The notes beneath the pieces were generated by a model, which was not told the origin of the DNA, made no database searches, and worked only from the letters and a program-made list of their open reading frames with translations. The position numbers and the translations under genes were made by a program. From Ornithinibacter sp. (lineage in GTDB: Bacteria; Actinomycetota; Actinomycetes; Actinomycetales; Dermatophilaceae), in contig JAQSWG010000002.1 of NCBI GenBank assembly GCA_029266735.1, positions 1 to 59,705 of the forward strand: DNA of 59,705 nucleotides, in the 5' to 3' direction. Shown here in pieces: positions 54,952 through 59,705 of the stretch (position 1 is the first letter of the stretch; the number at the start of each line of letters is the position of its first letter).

Positions 54952-55983
54952 ATGGCCGAGATGTTCTACGACGACGACGCCGACCTGGCGGTCATCCAGG
55001 GCCGCAAGGTCGCGGTCATCGGCTACGGCAGCCAGGGTCACGCCCACGCGCTCAACCTGCGCGACTCGGGCGTGGACGTGCGCGTCGGCCTCGCCGAGGG
55101 TTCGACGTCCCGCCCCAAGGCACAGGCGGAGGGGCTGCGGGTGCTGTCGGTGGCGGATGCCGTCACGGAGGCCGACCTCGTCGTGATCCTCACCCCCGAC
55201 CAGGTGCAGCGGACGGTGTACGCGGAGCACATCGAGCCCCACCTGAGGGACGGTGCCGCTCTCCTCTTCGGGCACGGGTTCAACATCCGCTTCGGCTACA
55301 TCAAGCCGCCGGCCGGCTCCGACGTCCTCATGGTCGCCCCCAAGGGCCCGGGCCACCTCGTCCGCCGCGAGTACGTGGACGGCCGGGGCGTGCCGGTGCT
55401 GCTCGCCGTCGAGCAGGATGCCTCCGGCACCGCCTGGGACGTCGCGAGGTCCTATGCCAAGGCGATCGGGGGCCTGCGCGCGGGCGGCATCACGACCACG
55501 TTCACCGAGGAGACCGAGACCGACCTGTTCGGCGAGCAGTCGGTGCTCTGCGGCGGCGCCTCGCAGCTCGTCATGTACGGGTTCGAGACGCTCGTCGAGG
55601 CGGGCTACCAGCCGGAGGTCGCCTACTTCGAGTGCCTCCACGAGCTCAAGCTCATCGTCGACCTCATGGTCGAGGGCGGCATCGCCAAGCAGCGCTGGTC
55701 GGTCTCGGACACGGCGGAGTACGGCGACTACGTCTCCGGACCTCGGGTCATCGACCCCTCCGTCAAGGAGAACATGAAGGCCGTCCTGGCCGACATCAGG
55801 AGCGGTGCCTTCGCGCAGCGCTTCATCGACGACCAGGACGCCGGCGCACCCGAGTTCACGGCGCTGCGCCGGAAGGGCGCCGAGCACCCCATCGAGGCGA
55901 CCGGCCGTGAGCTGCGCAAGCTCATGGCCTGGGTCGACTCGGACCGCGACCAGGACTACGTGGAGGGCTCTGCCGCGCGCTAG
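54952..55983 (+). CDS. ilvC: Ketol-acid reductoisomerase (NADP+), class I
   Basis: 343 aa, class I length. It isomerises and reduces acetolactate or acetohydroxybutyrate. The Rossmann motif [21 protein letters not shown] is at ~residues 18-38, with [28 protein letters not shown] (metal Asp/Glu) and [18 protein letters not shown]. The 102-bp gap before it holds a TACAGT box (54881-54886) that may add a second promoter beside read-through from ilvBN. Start ATG follows GAAGGAGAG. Confidence 0.96.
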   Translation: MAEMFYDDDADLAVIQGRKVAVIGYGSQGHAHALNLRDSGVDVRVGLAEGSTSRPKAQAEGLRVLSVADAVTEADLVVILTPDQVQRTVYAEHIEPHLRDGAALLFGHGFNIRFGYIKPPAGSDVLMVAPKGPGHLVRREYVDGRGVPVLLAVEQDASGTAWDVARSYAKAIGGLRAGGITTTFTEETETDLFGEQSVLCGGASQLVMYGFETLVEAGYQPEVAYFECLHELKLIVDLMVEGGIAKQRWSVSDTAEYGDYVSGPRVIDPSVKENMKAVLADIRSGAFAQRFIDDQDAGAPEFTALRRKGAEHPIEATGRELRKLMAWVDSDRDQDYVEGSAAR

Positions 55984-56163
55984 CCAGCCATCTGGTCACA
56001 TCGTGGCCAGCGGCGTCCACATGGTGGCACGCCCCTATCATGGTGTGCCGGCCCAGCGGCGTGCCGACGGGCCATCCGAACGCGGGAGGCCCACACCACC
56101 CCGGCACCGGCATCCCGCGGAACGGCGGATGACCGACCGCAGCACCGAAGGCAGGAACGTCTC

Positions 56164-57750
56164 GTGACCAAGCCCGTCGTCCTCATCGCCGAGGAGCTCT
56201 CGCCCGCCACCCTCGACGCCCTCGGACCGGACTTCGACGTCCGTCACGTCGACGGCGCCGACCGCTCGGCCCTGCTACCGGCGCTCACCGACGTGGACGC
56301 GGTGCTCATCCGCTCGGCCACGAAGATCGACGCCGAGGCCCTGGCCGTGGCGAGGAACCTCAAGGTGGTGGCGCGAGCCGGCGTGGGGCTCGACAACGTC
56401 GACGTGCCGGCGGCGACCAAGGCCGGCGTCATGGTGGTCAACGCCCCGACGTCCAACATCACGAGCGCCGCCGAGCTCACGGTCGGTCTCCTCCTCGCCT
56501 GTGCCCGCAACATCGCCCCGGCGAACGAGGCCCTGAAGAACGGTGCGTGGAAGCGCAGCAAGTACGGCGGTGTCGAGCTGCTCGACAAGAAGGTGGGGGT
56601 CGTCGGGTTCGGCCGGATCGGCCAGCTGGTCGCGGAGCGGCTCAAGGGCTTCGGCGTCGAGATCCTCGCCTACGACCCGTACGTGTCGGTCCAGCGCGCC
56701 GGCCAGCTCGGTGCCCGTCTGGTCACGCTCGACGAGCTGCTCGCCGAGTCGGACTTCATCACCATCCACCTGCCCAAGACGCCGGAGACCATGGGGCTCA
56801 TCGGCAAGGAGGCGCTGACGAAGGTGAAGCCGACGGTGCGTGTCATCAACGCGGCCAGGGGCGGGGTGCTCGACGAGGAGGCCCTCGCGGCCGCGATCGC
56901 CGAGGGCCGGGTGGCCGGTGCCGGTCTCGACGTCTTCGCCACGGAGCCCTGCACCGACAGCCCGCTGTTCGACCACGAGTCGGTCGTCGTCACGCCACAC
57001 CTCGGTGCCTCCACGGAGGAGGCCCAGGAGAAGGCCGGCGTCGCCGTCGCGCGGTCGGTGCGCCTCGCGCTGGGCGGTGACCTCGTGCCGGATGCCGTCA
57101 ACGTCGCCGGTGGCGCCGTGGCCGAGGAGGTGCGTCCAGGCATCGACCTCGTCGAGAAGCTCGGTCGGGTCTTCACCGCCTTCGCGGGCGCGGTTCCCGT
57201 GCAGCTCGACGTCGAGGTGCGTGGGGAGATCACGAGCCACGACGTCTCGGTGTGGGAGCTGTCGGCGCTCAAGGGGCTCTTCACCGACGTCACCGAGGAC
57301 CCGGTGACCTACGTCAACGCACCCCTGCTCGCCAGGGAGCGCGGCTGCGAGTCGCGCCTCGTCACCGACGAGGTGTCCGAGGACTTCCGCAACGTCACCA
57401 CGCTGCACGGGACCCTCGCCGACGGCACGACCCTGTCCGTCTCCGGCACGCTCACCGGGCCGAAGATGGTGCAGAAGCTCATCGGGATCAACAGCTACGA
57501 CCTCGAGATCCCGATCTCGACGCACATGGCGTTCTTCGCGTACGAGGACCGGCCCGGTGTCATCGGTGCCGTCGGCAAGCTCCTCGGCGACGCCGACGTC
57601 AACATCGCCGGCATGCAGGTCTCCCGTGACGACGACTCCGGGAAGGCCCTCGTCGCGCTGACGGTCGACAGCCTCATCCCCGCCGACGTCATCGCGGCCA
57701 TCGAGAAGGAGATCGGCGCGGAGACCGTCCGCGTGGTCGACCTCCTCTGA
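56164..57750 (+). CDS. serA: D-3-phosphoglycerate dehydrogenase
   Basis: 528 aa, the long SerA type. First step of serine synthesis, NAD-linked. Catalytic and NAD domains are seen in RAGVGLDNVDVPAATKAG, VGFGRIGQLVAERLKGFG (GxGxxG) and VTPHLGASTEEAQEKAG (catalytic His). The intervening domain (~320-440) is followed by an ACT domain (MAFFAYEDRPGVIGAVGKLL) that binds serine. Start is GTG after GGCAGGAAC. A TATCAT box at 56036-56041 lies in the 180-bp gap upstream. Placed between ilvC and leuB. Confidence 0.96.
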   Translation: MTKPVVLIAEELSPATLDALGPDFDVRHVDGADRSALLPALTDVDAVLIRSATKIDAEALAVARNLKVVARAGVGLDNVDVPAATKAGVMVVNAPTSNITSAAELTVGLLLACARNIAPANEALKNGAWKRSKYGGVELLDKKVGVVGFGRIGQLVAERLKGFGVEILAYDPYVSVQRAGQLGARLVTLDELLAESDFITIHLPKTPETMGLIGKEALTKVKPTVRVINAARGGVLDEEALAAAIAEGRVAGAGLDVFATEPCTDSPLFDHESVVVTPHLGASTEEAQEKAGVAVARSVRLALGGDLVPDAVNVAGGAVAEEVRPGIDLVEKLGRVFTAFAGAVPVQLDVEVRGEITSHDVSVWELSALKGLFTDVTEDPVTYVNAPLLARERGCESRLVTDEVSEDFRNVTTLHGTLADGTTLSVSGTLTGPKMVQKLIGINSYDLEIPISTHMAFFAYEDRPGVIGAVGKLLGDADVNIAGMQVSRDDDSGKALVALTVDSLIPADVIAAIEKEIGAETVRVVDLL

Positions 57751-57873
57751 GGGCGGACCGGCGCCATGGCAGGGGCCGCCGTCGCGGTCCGCCGCCAAGG
57801 GTGTCGGTCCGGGCGCGTCCGCATCGTGAAAGAGCCTTTCCAGGTCGTTGGACGTCCACGTACCGTCGAGGGC

Positions 57874-57924
57874 ATGACGCGGCGCGTGGTACTCCTCATT
57901 CCCGGCCGCGGCGAGGTTCGGTAG
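57874..57924 (+). CDS. Val/Leu/Ile-rich leader peptide candidate upstream of leuB
   Basis: A 16-codon frame from ATG 57874 reads MTRRVVLLIPGRGEVR and ends at TAG. Five of its first nine residues are Val, Val, Leu, Leu, Ile, all branched-chain, as in attenuation leaders. It begins 8 nt after TACCGT (57861-57866), with a TTTCCA -35-like hexamer 18 bp before, so it would be leaderless. No T-tailed terminator follows, so if it acts it does so by another mechanism. Not tested beyond sequence. Confidence 0.6.
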   Translation: MTRRVVLLIPGRGEVR

Positions 57925-57984
57925 TCAGCTCCCTTGCCGCGGAGATCCTGTGGCGCCGCTGACCGTTCGCCGGCACGACCGTCG

Positions 57985-58003
57985 GCTCGAGCACCCGAGC
58001 ACC
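57985..58003 (+). promoter_or_regulatory. Hairpin and short direct repeat downstream of the leader peptide
   Basis: GCTCG (57985-57989) and CGAGC (57996-58000) can pair over a 6-nt loop, and CGAGCACC occurs twice in tandem (57988-57995, 57996-58003). There is no T run after it. It may be part of a folded leader RNA before the small ORF and leuB. Confidence 0.3.
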
Positions 58004-58052
58004 GTGCACCCCTGACCAGAGAGCGGCAGTGTCGCCGCGGAAGTGAGACGTC

Positions 58053-58142
58053 ATGAACGAGAACACGCTCGACGAGGCGACCCTGGCCCGTCAGGCACTC
58101 CAGGAGTCGATGGACCTGCGCGACCAGGGCCACTCCGACTGA
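58053..58142 (+). CDS. 29-residue small protein or upstream ORF before leuB
   Basis: ATG at 58053, preceded by GGAAGTGAG at good spacing, reads [17 protein letters not shown], then [12 protein letters not shown] and TGA. It is acidic, predicted as one amphipathic helix, with strong GC third-position bias. It has no branched-chain run, so it is not a leader peptide of that kind. It may be a genuine small protein or a translation-coupling ORF between the Val/Leu leader and leuB. Family not recognised. Confidence 0.5.
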   Translation: MNENTLDEATLARQALQESMDLRDQGHSD

Positions 58143-58232
58143 CCGACGACGTCACGCACGTCGAGGAGGTCGACCGGGCCGTTCCTGCCTCCACGGGCTG
58201 GGACGGCCCGTCCGCATTCCGGACGCACGGCA

Positions 58233-58238
58233 TACGCT
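58233..58238 (+). promoter_or_regulatory. Candidate -10 box of leuB (leaderless)
   Basis: TACGCT ends 8 nt before the leuB ATG with no ribosome binding site between, so leuB probably also has its own leaderless transcript separate from serA and the leader ORFs. Confidence 0.5.
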
Positions 58239-58245
58239 GAACGAC

Positions 58246-59319
58246 ATGACCGAGCGCACCACTGACCCGGACACGCAGAGCCTGGACATCGCCGTCATCG
58301 GGGGCGACGGCATCGGCCCGGAGGTCGTCCGGGAGGGGCTCAAGGTGCTGGAGGCGGTGACCGCCTCCGCCGGCCCCAAGATCTCGACCACGGAGTACGA
58401 CCTCGGTGCCCGCCGGTGGCACGCCACCGGAGAGACCCTGCCCGACTCGGTGCTCGCCGAGGTCTCGCAGCACGACGCGATCCTGCTCGGAGCGGTCGGC
58501 GACCCCACGGTCCCGAGCGGCGTGCTCGAGCGTGGCGTGTTGCTCCCGTTGCGCTTCGCCCTGGAGCACTACGTCAACCTCCGCCCGGCCAAGCTCTACC
58601 CGGGGGTCCGGAGCCCGCTCGCGGTGGAGAGGGTCGCCCCCGACGGCATCGACTTCGTGGTGGTCCGCGAGGGCACCGAAGGGCCGTACGTGGGGAACGG
58701 TGGGTCGCTGCGGACCGGCACGCCGCACGAGATCGCGACCGAGGTCAGCGTCAACACCCGCTTCGGGGTGGAGCGCGTGGTGCGCGACGCCTTCTCCCGC
58801 GCCTCGTCGCGCCCTCGTCGTCACCTGACCCTCGTCCACAAGCACAACGTCCTCACCCACGCCGGCCACCTCTGGCGCCGCACGGTGGAGGAGGTGGGCG
58901 CCGAGTTCCCGGAGGTGGAGACGGCATACCAGCACGTCGACGCCGCGACCATCTTCCTCACCACCGACCCGGGTCGGTTCGACGTCGTGGTCACCGACAA
59001 CCTCTTCGGGGACATCATCACCGACATCGCGGCCGCCATCGCCGGCGGCATCGGCCTCGCCGCCAGCGGCAACATCAACCCCGAGCGCCGATTCCCGAGC
59101 ATGTTCGAGCCGGTCCACGGGTCCGCCCCGGACCTTGCCGGCCGGGCGCTGGCCGACCCCACCGCGGCCATCCTGTCGGTGTCGATGCTCCTTGCCCACC
59201 TCGGCCGGCTCGACGAGGCGACCCGGGTGGAGCGCGCCGTGGCCGCCGACCTGGCCGAGCGCGGGGCGGTCGGCCGGTCGACGAGCGCCGTCGGCGACGC
59301 CATCGCGTCACGCCTCTGA
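58246..59319 (+). CDS. leuB: 3-isopropylmalate dehydrogenase
   Basis: 357 aa. It oxidatively decarboxylates 3-isopropylmalate in leucine synthesis. Motifs: [21 protein letters not shown] at the N-terminus, [40 protein letters not shown] (Lys and catalytic region), [19 protein letters not shown] (metal Asp residues) and [20 protein letters not shown]. The nearby leuCD and leuA are not in the window. Start ATG, leaderless. Confidence 0.95.
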   Translation: MTERTTDPDTQSLDIAVIGGDGIGPEVVREGLKVLEAVTASAGPKISTTEYDLGARRWHATGETLPDSVLAEVSQHDAILLGAVGDPTVPSGVLERGVLLPLRFALEHYVNLRPAKLYPGVRSPLAVERVAPDGIDFVVVREGTEGPYVGNGGSLRTGTPHEIATEVSVNTRFGVERVVRDAFSRASSRPRRHLTLVHKHNVLTHAGHLWRRTVEEVGAEFPEVETAYQHVDAATIFLTTDPGRFDVVVTDNLFGDIITDIAAAIAGGIGLAASGNINPERRFPSMFEPVHGSAPDLAGRALADPTAAILSVSMLLAHLGRLDEATRVERAVAADLAERGAVGRSTSAVGDAIASRL

Positions 59320-59382
59320 AACCGCGGCGGGTAGCCTTTCGCGAGTAGCGCCGTCGCTCCCGCGGAAAGGACCTCCAGTCCG

Positions 59383-59705
59383 ATGAGCCTGACCTTCGAC
59401 CTCCACCGCCGACCCGACCCGGCGAGCGACGAGCGACGCGCCGAGATCCACGCCGACCCCGGCTTCGGCGTCCACTTCACCGACCACATGGTGACGGCGA
59501 TCTGGACCGCGGAGGACGGCTGGGGTCACGGCGCCGTCCGCGCCTACGGCCCGATCCAGGTCATGCCGAGCGCGGCGGTCCTCCACTACGCGCAGGAGAT
59601 CTTCGAAGGGCTCAAGGCCTACCGGCACGAGGACGGCTCGGTCTGGTCGTTCCGTCCCGAGGCGAACGCCGAGCGGATGCAGCGCAGTGCTCGCCGCCTC
59701 GCGCT
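59383..59705 (+). CDS. ilvE: Branched-chain amino acid aminotransferase (N-terminal part, cut by window edge)
   Basis: The frame runs 107 codons to the right edge. It begins MSLTFDLHRRPDPASDER and continues GFGVHFTDHMVTAIW and YGPIQVMPSAAVLHYAQEIF, then EGLKAYRHEDGSVWSFRPE, which is diagnostic of class IV branched-chain aminotransferases. The PLP lysine lies beyond the window. The ATG at 59383 follows GGAAAGGACC. It transfers amino groups in the last step of Val, Leu and Ile synthesis. Confidence 0.93.
   Translation, partial: MSLTFDLHRRPDPASDERRAEIHADPGFGVHFTDHMVTAIWTAEDGWGHGAVRAYGPIQVMPSAAVLHYAQEIFEGLKAYRHEDGSVWSFRPEANAERMQRSARRLA

Noticed and set aside
56036-56130. Small open frame starting ATG 56040 upstream of serA (possible leader peptide)
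   Set aside because: Pro/Gly/His-rich, with no run of a regulatory amino acid (no Ser or Cys cluster) and no terminator. The TATCAT box may be a promoter, but a leader-peptide role is not supported.

Overview
The window is a gene-dense, roughly 72% GC stretch of chromosome from a high-GC Gram-positive actinobacterium. The evidence is the GlgE alpha-glucan pathway, GatCAB, a BTAD-type regulator, many GTG starts, GTGA start/stop overlaps, and many genes whose start codon lies 7-8 nt after a TANNNT box (leaderless transcripts). Gene content and order (etfBA, cysteine desulfurase, mnmA, then ligA, gatCAB, ilvD, ilvBNC, serA, leuB, ilvE) suggest Micrococcales, perhaps an Intrasporangiaceae-like genus. 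That placement is inference from gene content only.

Layout. 1-6.4 kb (minus): glgE-treS-maltokinase-glgB, a fully overlapping alpha-glucan/trehalose operon cut by the left edge; glgP diverges from it, and a LacI-type operator lies in between. 9.1-14.1 kb: an FAD monooxygenase, an AAA/HTH regulator and an FMN alpha-hydroxy-acid oxidase. 14.2-18.4 kb: a small membrane protein, glgX (debranching), a YbjN protein and an enoyl-CoA hydratase. 18.5-22.7 kb: etfB-etfA, cysteine desulfurase, mnmA. 22.9-30.0 kb: pirin, a MocR/PdxR regulator divergent from a translationally coupled trio (DUF1272-flavin split-barrel fusion, MetE-C-like protein, EamA exporter), and an acyl-CoA synthetase. 30.3-31.3 kb: an S66 peptidase.

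31.4-36.2 kb is the accessory part. A 66-bp segment covering the promoter and first codons of a DinB-family gene occurs twice, once as an orphan fragment at 31389-31454 and once at the intact gene (36196-36261). Between the copies sits 4.7 kb of lower-GC, partly gene-free DNA. It carries a regulator with a ruined STAND NTPase domain fused to a winged helix and BTAD, facing a minus-strand cluster: a helix-hairpin-helix/beta protein, a beta-sandwich protein and a small two-cysteine protein. I do not recognise this set as a named system; it is the best candidate here for something undescribed.

36.2-45.2 kb: dinB, ligA, a TRIC-type channel, gatC-gatA-gatB, a SixA phosphatase, a small membrane protein and an acyltransferase. 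45.5-46.9 kb: an ECF sigma/anti-sigma pair. 46.9-59.7 kb: branched-chain amino acid and serine synthesis: ilvD (with an overlapping ABC exporter), an unknown membrane protein, ilvB-ilvN-ilvC, serA, leuB and the start of ilvE. A complete attenuator (leaderless Val/Leu leader peptide, hairpin, T-tailed terminator) precedes ilvB. A second Val/Leu/Ile-rich mini-ORF and a 29-codon ORF lie between serA and leuB.

No tRNA, rRNA, CRISPR array, transposase or integrase was seen.
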